A DNA stretch of 64,000 nucleotides from Diprion similis (taxonomy: Eukaryota > Arthropoda > Insecta > Hymenoptera > Diprionidae), in contig NC_060111.1 of the NCBI RefSeq assembly GCF_021155765.1, positions 7,563,981 through 7,627,980 of the forward strand, written 5' to 3'. Of this stretch, positions 1 through 11,200 are shown piece after piece. The position numbers and the translations under genes are program-made. Within the stretch, counting starts at the first letter, position 1, and every line of letters starts with the position of its first letter. The notes under the pieces are model-generated. The model was not told the origin of the DNA. It saw only the letters and a list, made by a program, of their open reading frames with translations, and made no database searches.

Positions 1-22
1 GTGCGACCGACCTCTATTTATA

Positions 23-23
<1 letters not shown>

Positions 24-82
<59 letters not shown>
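24..82. repeat. (TA)n microsatellite
   Basis: An uninterrupted TA dinucleotide run of about 59 bp near the left end of the window. It is likely length-polymorphic. Confidence 0.95.
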
Positions 83-85
<3 letters not shown>

Positions 86-365
86 ATTCCCTTGCGTCGT
101 ATAGTTGCACGCGTTTGATATAGAGATATCAAATCTTATTAAAGCACTTCCTGAAGTACCGCGTTATATTATAACTCTGTAGATAACGGAGTGTCTCGGT
201 AAGATTTGATAACGGTTTGTTTTTTTTGTTTTTTCCTTCTCTTTGGTCTTTTTCTTACAAATGGTGATTTCACGTCATGATCTTATCTTCCGTATGGTTA
301 TAATAAATGGCTAACAGTGACGAGAAATCGGTGTGGGGGTAAACAAAAAGGATACCCAAATCAAA

Positions 366-396
366 AGAAGAAGAAGAAGAAGAAGAAGAAGAAGAA
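366..396. repeat. (AAG)n microsatellite
   Basis: About ten AAG units. On the minus strand it is a pyrimidine tract that gives a poly-Phe reading frame without biological meaning. Confidence 0.9.
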
Positions 397-664
397 AAAC
401 AGAAAAGAGATGAACGTGAAAACAAGGTTAGACATTTTTAACACTTGAGAATAGTTGACAACAAGTCTGTCACACGCGTTGACAAGTAAAAAGTCTTTTC
501 CGACGATAAGGCGTGATTCGGTATAGCTGATCGTTAATATCCGTGTATTTTTAAATGACAAAATGTTTGAATTTCAAGTTGAATCGTAAGAAACATGAAC
601 GAGTTGTGGAATTAATATAAAATTATTGAAATTAAGTAAGAATAAGTTATTATAGTGTGGAAAA

Positions 665-711
665 TAATAATAATAATAATAATAATAATAAGAAGAAGAA
701 GAAGAAGAAGA
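665..711. repeat. Compound (AAT)n(AAG)n microsatellite
   Basis: AAT units pass directly into AAG units. The translated Asn/Lys run is an artefact of the repeat. Confidence 0.9.
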
Positions 712-1108
712 AAAAGGAAGTAATTGCAGTAAGACTTTTATATCGATCTATTCGAAGATTAGATTATTGGATGGATTCGTGTACAGAAATAGCTTTGCTC
801 GTTTATAGATATACTTGCCTTGAGGTAGCCGATCATCATCGACCACGGATATCAGTTTTATTGTATTATATATACCTGGAATCGTGTTTATTGCATTGCA
901 TATCTTACCTCCGTAGGTAAAAATAAAAATAAAAAAAAGGGAGGAAAACAAGGAAAAATCGCACGAATGATTTTTCCCTGTATTTTCATCGTGAGTGAAT
1001 AAATGAGTGTAATAAATAAATACAGGGAAATTGAAGAGCGTAAATTTTTATTACACATTATTTTTACATCTTTACCAATGTTGTAAATAATAAAAAGAAA
1101 CAACACCA

Positions 1109-1129
1109 TACACACACACACACACACAG
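1109..1129. repeat. (CA)n microsatellite
   Basis: About ten CA dinucleotides. Confidence 0.85.
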
Positions 1130-2006
1130 ATCAACGCATACAAGCGCATGTTTGTTTCAAGTATTCATTTATTCATTTATTTATTTATTTATCTATAGAA
1201 GTTTATAATTATTGGCACGTCTATGGCTTATAATACTGCGAATGGTTAATTGAATTAAATTATATCGCCACGTGATTTTCTGCGCTTTGTCATTTAACAA
1301 AATTCACCATCCGAGCGATCCATGAAGATTTATAATTGACACCGGAAATTCATCGCAACGTCGAGACGAAATTAATGCGATTCTTTGCAACGCCGTGCAC
1401 TGCAGACACAATGCGAGAGTCGCGAAGATAGTCAGCTTCTGTAGAAATAAATAAATACATAAGTCACTGACAATGAATATAAAAAGTGAGTGTCAGAGGA
1501 ATGAATTATATATACATAAAAAAAAAAAAAATTTCCATCAAACAGAATCGAAAAGTTATTCGATTCGAAAAAATTTTACAATCGCTGCAACGCGTCTTTC
1601 GAATAACTTTTAACGAAATTTTTCCTAATTCGAATTTAATGAGATCGTCTATTCGGAAATATATTAATTATTAAACTTTTTTCCCAGTCTTATTATCACT
1701 AATGAAAATATAAATTTTATCCAATTAAAAATAGTGTGTGTTTGTACACCTGTGTAATTCCTCGCAAAGCCTTGCGTCCTTGTTTCATTATTATTGTTAA
1801 CATTATAATTAGTTTTCCGTACAAGTTGATAAATTTATTTATGTGCAAAAAAAAAAAAAGTGCATAGAATTTTAGCGACTAATAATTTATTCACAACATG
1901 AGGATCGCTATTATTTTTCAATAATTATCGATAGTGGAAAAGTTGCGAAGAGTTATAAAAAAAAATGTAAAACGTGTGAGACATGTTTTAATTATTTTGT
2001 TCATCA

Positions 2007-2008
<2 letters not shown>

Positions 2009-2044
<36 letters not shown>
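2009..2044. repeat. (ATT)n microsatellite
   Basis: About twelve ATT units, preceded by a short CAT run. Confidence 0.9.
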
Positions 2045-2045
<1 letters not shown>

Positions 2046-2365
2046 TAATACCTACTTGTATATAAATATAGAGAAAATTCTGGCATCGTATTCTAGTTCA
2101 CCACAGCCGTAGATTCAGTTTTCCCAAGATTAGCTTCCCTTGGCAAAAAGAAGGTCAGAGCTCCGCCAACTGTGCGCAAAGTAATTAATTACATTGCGTG
2201 ATTAAATTCGTAAAGTCTGGTGGGATGCGGATAGGCGACGGTTATTTTGAACAGTGTATAATAAGGCGTCAACCGGCATATTTTGAATCAAAAATCACCG
2301 TAATAATAGAGCTGATTGTTGTTCTAATTGCGAGATCAAGCTAATAATTAAGTCTGTATGTATAT

Positions 2366-2970
2366 TAGGGTGGCGCAAAAAAACCGATTTTTTTTTTTTT
2401 CTTGAGTCTCGTGTGACAAAATGTTATTTTTTGATGTTTTAAGAGCCCACTCCAAAGGATAGTACAAAAAAAAATTTTTAAGAGGTCGCTTCACATTTTT
2501 TAAAACGTCAGAAATCGTCGAAAATCGATTTTTTTTTTTTTTTTTTTTTCGTTACGGTATAATTTTATAGACGAAATAAAAATAAGTTTCCGAAAGTTTC
2601 GGTTCAAAATTTGAATTTCGAAAGGTCGCTCATAATTTTTTTTCAATTTTTTGCTGCATTTCTTTAGATCTTTTCGAGCGACCTTTTAATATTCATATTA
2701 AAATTTCATAAATTTTTTTTCTTTAATTTAGTATGAAAGAATCGATAACAATACACCACGACATGAATTAAAAATCAAACAAAATACTGAAAATACATTT
2801 TTTTTAATTTAATTTTTTGATGATTTTTGACAATCTTAAAAATTTGGAGTGACCTCTTAAAATTTCTTTTTGAGCTATCCTTTGGAGCAGGCTCTTAAAA
2901 CATCAAAAACTAACATTTTGTCACACGAGACTCAAAAAAGAGAAATAGTCGGTTTTTTTGCGCCACCCTA
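2366..2970. mobile_element. Foldback / MITE-like element with long terminal inverted repeats
   Basis: The left end begins TAGGGTGGCGCAAAAAAACC, and the right end is its reverse complement ending GCGCCACCCTA. The inverted arms stay alignable for roughly 130-170 bp (for example GAGTCTCGTGTGACAAAATG in the left arm, mirrored near 2920-2940), separated by an AT-rich centre. Flanks read GTAT on the left and GTAT on the right if ATTAGGG is taken as the terminus; alternatively TA is the target duplication, as in Tc1/mariner-derived MITEs. There is no internal coding capacity, so it is non-autonomous. The superfamily is not certain. Confidence 0.85.
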
Positions 2971-2992
2971 ATGTATATTTATAATATATACA

Positions 2993-3656
2993 CTAGGGTG
3001 CTGGTTAATTTTCAACACATATTTCCCACCCTGGAATCGATAGATAATGGTGAAAAAACGGTGTGTGAATTATTTCAGATTTTTAGCTTGATTAGTTTGA
3101 TATTAAAAGTAAAAAGAAACGAATTTCAGTTTTCGAAGAAAATTAGAAAATAAAAAGTAAAATCGCTATTGGACAATCTTTTTTATTTAATTTGGATATT
3201 TGAAACTGGAAACAAACAAAAAAACAAAAAATGTATCAACTTACGAATAAGAAAGAAGAAAACTATGTTGTTTATTTCATTTTTGCTCTTTTTTTACTCG
3301 AACATTAGGAAGAAGAACGTTTTTATATTTTTAACGTTTACATTTTATTTGAAACAAATATGGTACGTATAAATTTGTAACATGATAAAATCACTATTAA
3401 ATACGTATTTCTACAAAAATTCTTTCATTTTTCGTCATTTTCGATTCGTTTCTTTTTTTCTTATCAAATAAAAAGAATTGAACGATAGCTTGTTTCTATT
3501 TTTATTCTAAGCTGATTGGTTTTTTTTCCAATTTCAAATCGATTTCGGCACCTTTTCCAATCAAGCTAAAAATCTGAAATAATTGACGGACGGGTTTTTC
3601 GTCATTAACTATCGATTCCAGGGACGAAAAGGATGTGTTGGAAATTAACGACCAGT
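2993..3656. mobile_element. Second foldback element, adjacent to the first
   Basis: Two inverted arms are visible. A 26-bp perfect match lies at 3068-3093 and, inverted, at 3559-3584. Around it, 3001-3110 aligns imperfectly with the reverse complement of 3540-3656 (shared blocks include CTGGAATCGATAG). The 5' end starts CTAGGGTGCTGGTT, but the 3' end does not mirror its first bases, so the exact termini are uncertain. It begins about 20 bp after the previous element and carries no gene. Its right arm overlaps the read-through 3' end of the SV2-like gene. Confidence 0.7.
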
Positions 3657-6600
3657 TTCGTATGTACACGGATGTATGCATAGTGCGTGCTATTATTGGA
3701 CCCCCACTTTACGTTGAGAATAGGAGACAGGAAGGTTGGGATATATTTAGACCGAAACTCACAGAACAGTAGGCCAGCGACTACCGCAATCGGAACAATG
3801 CAATGAAGGTCCAACAGGTAGCCGAACATCAGGTTCCCAATTAGCGCGCCGGAACGACCGCATAATGCAGAAAACGACGCCGCGATTACCCTGAAAACGA
3901 ACAGCAGCGAGCATGAAGTCTATTTTTGGATAGATTTTTCAAGCCCAATTTTTTTCTTACGGCATGGGCATTGAAAAGTCTACTTTTTGTGGCAGTTTTC
4001 GTTCCGTAAAGTGACGCTTTATACGGCAACGAACAAAGTTGTGGAATAAAGTCTTTATTCCGCAGTTTTGATGCGCAGTTCGAAGTGCGCATCCCAAACT
4101 GCCGAATAAAGTAGCTTCGTTGAACGGATCGCGACTGAACCTCACTCTTCGTTTTGCTTTTCAATGCCCATACCGTAAAAAATATTGTATTTGGCATACC
4201 CGTAAGCCGTTTTTTGGCGCGGATAATTTCAGGACTCGCTTCCGGCCCGCCTTCAGCTCGTACTGAAATCTTTATCCTTGCCAAAAAAACAAGCGGTTTA
4301 CAGGCATGCCACATATATAGCTATTATCCTTTCTCTTTTCCTCCTGATTTTTTATAATTTTTGGAACTTTCTTCAATTTGTGCGAATAAAGTGCAGAGTG
4401 GAAAGTTTTTGAACGACCAACGCGATGCTGAATCGACAGAAATAACAATAAGATAACAAGTGTTTCTTATTTTTTTCTATATGTTATTTAAAATATTTTG
4501 GGGGGGCCCATTTTGCCCCAAAATTTTCTGAAACATCAAAAATTTTAAGGTGTCCACTTTGCCCCACCGTCCTCTACTTGTATTATGGTGACTCCCGAAG
4601 TTCTTCCAAGGAGTTGTGAAGGTTCGAAAAGCGAACCTTTAGGTACCAATCGTATTACCTTAAATGTGTGGGATAGAAGGTGACCAGCACACAGTAAACC
4701 ACACTGACTCCCATCGAAGTCAAGGCTTCGAATATGCAAGAAACGATTAGATTCTGCGTCGATGAGGTTACGAAGAAGAGACCAACCGCTGCAGCGCCCG
4801 ATAACACAGTGCTGACGACTGAAAAACGAAACAGTACATTGTGTAACAACAACGTTACGCGTTTTCTCACGAAGCATGAAATTGAGGTTAGAGTCGCGTA
4901 GCGTCAGACTTATTCGCGACAGCGCATCCGCAGTACGGAAAAGACCACTTTTCTGTACTGCGCGCATGCGCGTTCGACCATCGTGGAAACTGGTGCTTCG
5001 TGTGCGGAAAAAACGAGTCAAAAAACGCGTTACGTAAAAGTACAATTTCAATTGAGCTTTGATACTTACCTAAAAAAAATCTGTACCCCAGACGTCCGAT
5101 GCACATGGGCAGCCAAACGCTGGTGGGAATGCAGGCCAGGCCCAGGAAAATTGTGTAGAGGAAAACGGAACCCTGGAGTTTGGTATCACATCCAAATTCG
5201 TTGACGACGTTTATCTGCTGAAGATCGTTTGAGGTAATTCTACACACTGTCATTGGCCAGGCTCCGAGGAGGCGGGTTTTAACAGAGGTGGGTTGAGTGA
5301 AGATCGATAATTTATAGGTAGTAATTTTCTTAAGGTGCTTATAAAGACCCGGTGTACACCTCGAAAACGCGGGGATGCAAAACTCCTATACCGCTTAAGC
5401 GATTAGAGTGAAACTTGGGCAGTTAATGCCTTATTTTGGCAAAAAGTGGAGCGTCTTTTTACTTTTTCAAAATTTGGAAAAAAGTTTTACAGATTGGTTA
5501 CCACCCACAGAAATTGGCCAAATTTTCACAGTCGCACTGATTGGATCGAACTATCTGGTATGATGCCACTCGGCGGTGATAAAACACACATTTTGAGCTC
5601 AGTCCCATGAGATTTGATGGTGAAATGACAAAATGGCAGCTGATCTGGTTTTCGATTACGAAGTACACCGAAATCTCATTTTGGCGACATTTGTTACCGA
5701 CATTACGCGCATGCCATATTAAAATTGCGCTATTTAATCGGGACTGAGGTCATTTGAAAGAACTTAAAAAAAGTGTAAAACGCAGTTCTTTTTTTTTTTT
5801 TGTTTTGCTTTGAAATTCATTAGTCAAAATTTTGGATACTTACACCGTTTTGCAGTATCATCCTTGAATCGATACCCACCGTGGTAGAGTTGGCGACCGG
5901 AACGACGACGGGAAGGGAACAAACGCCAGCAGAGCTGCCCGGATGTTCCCTTTCGAACTCGGCAAACCTCTGGAAGAGTTCCGGGAACCAGCTCATCAGG
6001 GTGTAATAAGCGGCCGTCATTGCAAACTGGATGGCAGCCGTGAGAAGTGTTATCGTCAGGTACGGTGGCCGGAGTATCGTCATCGTGTGCTTGACGATGT
6101 CGCCTAACATTTTCCCGAGCAGCTTCTTCCTGCGCTTTATTTTTACCGGTGAAATTACACCGTCGCTTGAAACTACCGCCAATTTTGCTTCCAACGGATC
6201 GCCGCCACTCCCAACAAACTTCACCTGCACCAAAAATAAGTGATTCTTGTTTATAATACTGAATTTTAGCAGACGACGCGACGGGCCGTGCAGTCGTTAC
6301 GAATTCGTTCTGTGATCCTGCGTACCAGCCACTACTTACGGGATAATTTTCGGCCGGCATTCCAGAGTTCTCTGCGTACATCTGAGCCAGGATCTTCATC
6401 GCTCGGTCGTCCTGACTATCTTCGAATAGGTACTTTGGTGATTCTGGAAAGAAGAGGAGCACCGCGCTGAACGAAAGAGCTGGCAGCGAGCAGATCAGGA
6501 CGAAGAGGTTCCACGAAGCGAAGGAGAAGTTGCTCGAGGTGTAGCGGAACGTCATTGGGATGATAAGCCAAGCCAGCACTGTGATAGGAAGATTCATTGT

Positions 6601-8254
6601 GACGGTCAATCATAAAAGTGCCTGTAGATACGTGCCTTCGAGACGTGGAGGAGTTCGAAGACACAATGGTCGCAAAACAAGTTCCAAATTTTACACGGTC
6701 GTTTGTGTCAATCTATTCTGGATATATTCTAAGGATGAAAAATCTTGAGCTATGTTAATTGGTTGGCTAAAAAAGATCTCGTTCGTCAAACATCCTCGGG
6801 CAGATTATGAATTGTTTGAACGAACTACGATGGCGGCTACTTTGTGACCGGAAGTGAGGTTATAGTGGGTTACATAGTTTAGTTGACATACAAGGAAGCA
6901 AGATGATCCCAAAAGTCCAAGCCATCTCCAGCCAGCAGAGAATTGTCTCTCTTAATCTCTTGGGTTGAAATTCACCGAGATATGGAAATATCATGGCACT
7001 CTGTCCGGTGATGCTGGAAAAGGAATATTTATATATAGGTTCTGCAGAGGTATTCAAGGCCAAATATTTCAGCCATTATCGTGTAGCCGTCGGTTTCACT
7101 CACGCGAATCCGTTGAGGAACCTGAGGAAAGCAAAGACCCAATAATTCGGAACGAAAGCTGATATGAGTCCAGCACATCCGTCGAGGAAAAGCGCTGCCA
7201 GCAGCGCAGTTCGCCGACCTTTAATGTCCGCCAAACATCCCCAGAAATATGAGCCACAGACCATGCCTGAAAAATGAAGATGAACCTGAAGCTGAATCAC
7301 ACTTGAAGCAAATGATAAGCGACGACGACGATGATGATAATGATCCTCTGATGCGATGTCAACCGACATGTCGTGAATGAGGATATCGGAAAATGGTTCC
7401 TTCCATGGCTTTTTGACAGCAGTCATCGGTCAGCCTATCCAGCTTTCGTCACTCGCTGTTTATCGATTAAAAACTAATTTCCACCGTGTACCATAATCCA
7501 CGTCGTACGACATCGTTTAGTTAAAAGTGATACAGTATCACGCGGTGCCTCCATGAGTTGGATTGTCACGTGATCTCACTAATGGCAATTGGACACTTGA
7601 CCGTTACGAGTATCGAACAGTTCGATCGACGCTTCGGGCCAATTTAGGCATCACGTGAGAGGCTGTGTGCAGTTAATTCGACGTTCGAAATGACGTTGAG
7701 CTTTTGTCATAGACTCCAAGACGAGGAATGGGAGAGGCGGAAATGTCGGGCAAAAACTGAGAGACGCGATCCTGAAGAACCTTTCTGAACGACAAGGTGA
7801 ATTCGATCAAAAAACGCAATAAGATGATTAGATTGTTGCGTTGGATTACCGAGCATCGGTGCGGCGGTCAACCGACCCTTATCCTCGGTCCTCATTTCGA
7901 AGTCACAGGCAGCCGCAGGTACGATCAGACCCGAACTGCTGGCCCCGAGTCCGGTGTTCATGAACACCATTGAGCAAACGACGAAAAGTTTGTAGTGAAA
8001 TTTTCCAAAACCTGTGGTAAAGATAACGATCATGTTGGACTTTTGAGGGTTGAATGGTTGTCAAGTGCAGCGAAGGGTCTTCTAGTAACAAGACAGGGTA
8101 AACTATTGGCGTCTACATCACGCCGAATGTTGTAATAGTGGAAAATAGGCCAATTCCCAATTGCTTATGGTTGGGTTTGCGTTCAGACTTGTCCCCGATT
8201 TACCTGTTTGATCAACTGCATCTTGGACTTCACTCTCTAACGGCGGTTTTACAC
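3605..8254 (-). CDS. SV2-like major facilitator superfamily transporter (partial, multi-exon)
   Basis: This is a membrane transporter of the synaptic vesicle glycoprotein 2 / organic ion transporter branch of the MFS. Nine exons, in gene order: 8254-8204, 8011-7850, 7266-7104, 7013-6892, 6578-6340, 6224-5846, 5246-5070, 4818-4659 and 3890-3763. All nine join in frame with GT-AG sites, giving 527 codons. Signatures in order are TGFGKFHY before TM1, the MFS motif A form GCLADIKGRR, YLGEFQPKRLRE, LAWLIIP and PESPKYL, a long extracellular loop with N-glycosylation sequons in exon 6, and FYPTHLR before TM11. The start-codon exon upstream of 8254 was not recognised. The last exon either splices at 3763 (GTGAGT) to an unseen exon or reads on to a stop at 3605-3607, inside the foldback element. 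The substrate is unknown. Family assignment is firm; the ends are not. Confidence 0.85.
3957..4178. mobile_element. 222-bp TIR element, copy 1 (intron of SV2-like gene)
   Basis: It begins TTACGGCATGGGCATTGA and ends with the near-perfect reverse complement TCAATGCCCATACCGTAA, one mismatch in 18 bp. A second copy of the same length and orientation lies at 22277-22498, differing at a small number of scattered bases. It is non-coding, a MITE-like dispersed repeat. Similarity between the copies continues about 20 bp past the right end, so the true element may be larger than the span given. Confidence 0.75.
4198..4307. mobile_element. 110-bp inverted-repeat insertion next to TIR element copy 1
   Basis: Copy 2 of the neighbouring element reads GTGGCATGCCACATA without interruption. 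Copy 1 has GGCAT at 4193-4197, then 110 bp, then GGCAT at 4303-4307 followed by GCCACATA. The extra segment has imperfect inverted ends (GTAAGCCG...TTTTTTGGC against GCCAAAAAAA...CGGTTTAC). It fits a small non-autonomous insertion with a 5-bp GGCAT duplication, or a hairpin lost from the other copy. Confidence 0.55.
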
Positions 8255-11200
8255 CTGTTCAAACAGAAAAAATGTCATCGGTATTATATACTGTAACCTT
8301 CCAAGCCGATACTGCGACCCCTTTAAATTTAGACTTGCTATTAAGGAGAACCCCGATTCATAGGGCCGAAAAATTAACTCAAACACACTATGATTTTGAC
8401 TAATTATTGAACTACTGCAGTTCAATTTAAGGAAAAACTATTGAACCAAGTGAGAACAGAGATGAAATTTGATGTGTATCAAATGAGGATTTCTTTCGAA
8501 AAAATATTTATCAGTAAAAATTTTGAGTGACTTGTCAATTTCTTTGCACCAGTCAGATTTTATGGAATGGAAATCGGATATTTCTTTCAGGGTTTAGATA
8601 ATTTTATTTTACTTAGTGACGTTAGTTTTATACAGACCTTTTGCGCGTTGTTGACTTTCGACTCCCATAACAGCTTTGTTACCGTTAAAAATTGTACGTT
8701 GTAAAAACGTAGGTAGAAAATCAACTCCGAAGAGAATTCACCTCCGTCCGACGCTCTCGTCAGTCGAAAAATAATATCCAAATAGAAGGAGGAAGCTACA
8801 TCACAGCGAGCGACGTTGATGCCCTTAAGTAGTTACACACGTGTGAAAAGAATAAGAAGATCAGGATGAAGGAGAAGAAGAGAAGTTGAATATTTTTAAT
8901 GATTACTCGCAATTGAATTTTATTTGGGTCAATTTCGAAAGGTCAAATGGAGCGTTTCATGTTAAACTGTTTGTTATCCATACACAAATTATTACCCGAG
9001 AGCTAATTTCTTCACACTCTGCATATCATTCTCCGCTGATTCACACTAACAAAACTAAGACAATTATAATTACGAAAACGTCAATTGACCAACTTTCAGA
9101 CGAATATAAATCACGTACTTTAGGTTGATTCTTGTTTAGTCCGTCGAACACTTTTTTCTCTGATAAAATTTTTATAACATCAAGAATCCCAATTTTCACG
9201 CGATCGTTTCCCTCACTCTCGATAACCCGATTCTCTTTCACACAATATCCACCGAAAGAATTACGTGACACTTTAGCAGTTGGAATTTGGTCGAATCACG
9301 TCACTCGGAGTTTATATTCAATTTATTATTCTCCGTTGCAATAATATTAATGATAAATTTTGCAATTATTATATTCAGTAATTGGAGAAGTCGCAAGGGC
9401 GACAATCTCTTCGTATGCACGGAGCTTGCCGATTCGGAGTAAATGATCCGAGGCGCAGCTTGATCGATACTCGGAGGAAAAGACTCTTTCCTTCTGTGTG
9501 TTTGCTCTTTTCTTCCAATTCCTCTTCCTCTTTTTTTTTTTTTTTTTTCTCTTTTGTCTTTCTTCTCTTCTTTATTGCAACCAACTCTTGGTCTAGAAGG
9601 GGATTTCTGACGCTCACTCATCAACGACTTACGAAGAAATCGTTAATGACTCGCCGGTATCTTATTTCTGAAAATACAGTGCCAGTGAGTGCCACGCGAT
9701 CAGGATGACGCCTTCACCGAGACGGGTTGTGTGATAACAAATGAGGGGATTTCTGTTTCTCGATCCAATATATAAACACACGAACGAACGTACTGCGTAT
9801 AATATCACGATTCCGGACGATCGTTCGTGCAGCTCAGAGTGAACCAGGGCTTGTAGTCTTTAAATTGCAAATAAATTGACTCAATATCGTCCAATAGGGA
9901 TTTCTTCCCGCTGCGTAACAGCAGCTGCCCAGCCTTGGAATCACTGGAGAAAATTGATGCGAACGGGCTGACGGTGATTGGCTGGTTTGCTGAAAAAATC
10001 GATGCGTCTGTATTCCGCGTCGGAAGTACCGGCTGCTGAAAAAAAATCGTAACACCGAAATTTCGTTTCAAATACTTTTCAACCATCCGTTGTGGATCTT
10101 TTAATCAGGACGCGATCCGGTTCTTCTTCGATCGTTGATGGCAACCCAGATTGGCGAAAGCCGATAGATTCGCACTGCGACATTCGTGCGGATTCATGCG
10201 CTGATTGAAAGGAAGGAATAAAACTCGGGGTGCATGTATGCCTTCTGTTTCTAAATCGCACTTTCTTTTAGGCCCCTAAATAATAAACAATTAGTGAACG
10301 AATAATGGAGTTGATTCCACAATTATTAGAACGATGTATCACTTCACGATAAAGAAAGTAAAGAAGTCTCGAAGCCTAGAAAAATTGGACCTTAAAAAAA
10401 AAAGGACAGATCGTATTAATAAGACAATGAATGTCATTATCTGCGTGAATGGATGAATTCTTGCGCTTTTTTGAAAAACATATTAACGTTGTTAAAGACT
10501 TGATTCTAGCTGCTGCGTGTATAGTCAATGAAATGAGTCATAAGTTGAGCACACAGTACGGATTTCATTGCCATAATAATATGAAGAAATAATAATAATC
10601 GGATCTTCTAGAGCTATTAAAAAGCAATATTTCTTTATTTGAATTCACGGAACTTAATATTCTCTGAAATATCGTAAGACACGATCGTTATTTTCAACAA
10701 CTCAGTTTATATATTTGCTTTTGGTGTAAATTTTTTCATTCGACTGTACGTCTGATACTTGAATCTATAAGGGAACAATGATATTTTTTTCAAAACAATT
10801 CTACTGATTTATTCACGGAAATGTTTTTCAGAGCCAGCGAACTATTGTTCTCGGTGAGTTTTCGGTGGGGAATGCAATTGAGGTCGCAATGTTATCCATC
10901 ATCATTTTCACTATCAAATTCAATTAGCTTCGCAGTCAACAATAAAGTGAACACCTCGCATATCAGTAATTTTTTATCGTTGGTTTTCTGAGTATAACCA
11001 TTTCTCAAGATGATCCAAAAAAATATTAACGATCTGCAGGTGTTTAGCTATTGTTAAACTTATTGTCAAACATTAGATTGACTAATGACAAAAATTATTT
11101 CAATTATCAAAAATCGCTTATCGGTGCTCTCAAAACTCCGATTTACATGGTCATTAGTCTAATTTCATATTGTAATGAAATACATTTCATCTACCGCAGA

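Larger units (their letters stand above)
1..2365. other. AT-rich non-coding region with microsatellites
   Basis: I see no gene here. The stretch is AT-rich and holds several simple repeats, listed separately. The short reading frames are low-complexity (homopolymeric Lys, Asn or Phe tracts over the trinucleotide repeats) or lack any family signature. The last exon of the SV2-like gene on the minus strand could in principle lie here, but I could not identify one. Confidence 0.6.

Noticed and set aside
3886-4357. Open frames of 60-142 codons on both strands
   Set aside because: They lie in the inverted-repeat element and its insertion, inside an intron of the SV2-like gene, and recur with the element copy at 22.3 kb.
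9301-10261. Several minus-strand frames of 60-107 codons, considered as the first exon of the SV2-like gene
   Set aside because: Low complexity or no N-terminal SV2 similarity, and no donor in the phase required by the exon at 8254-8204.
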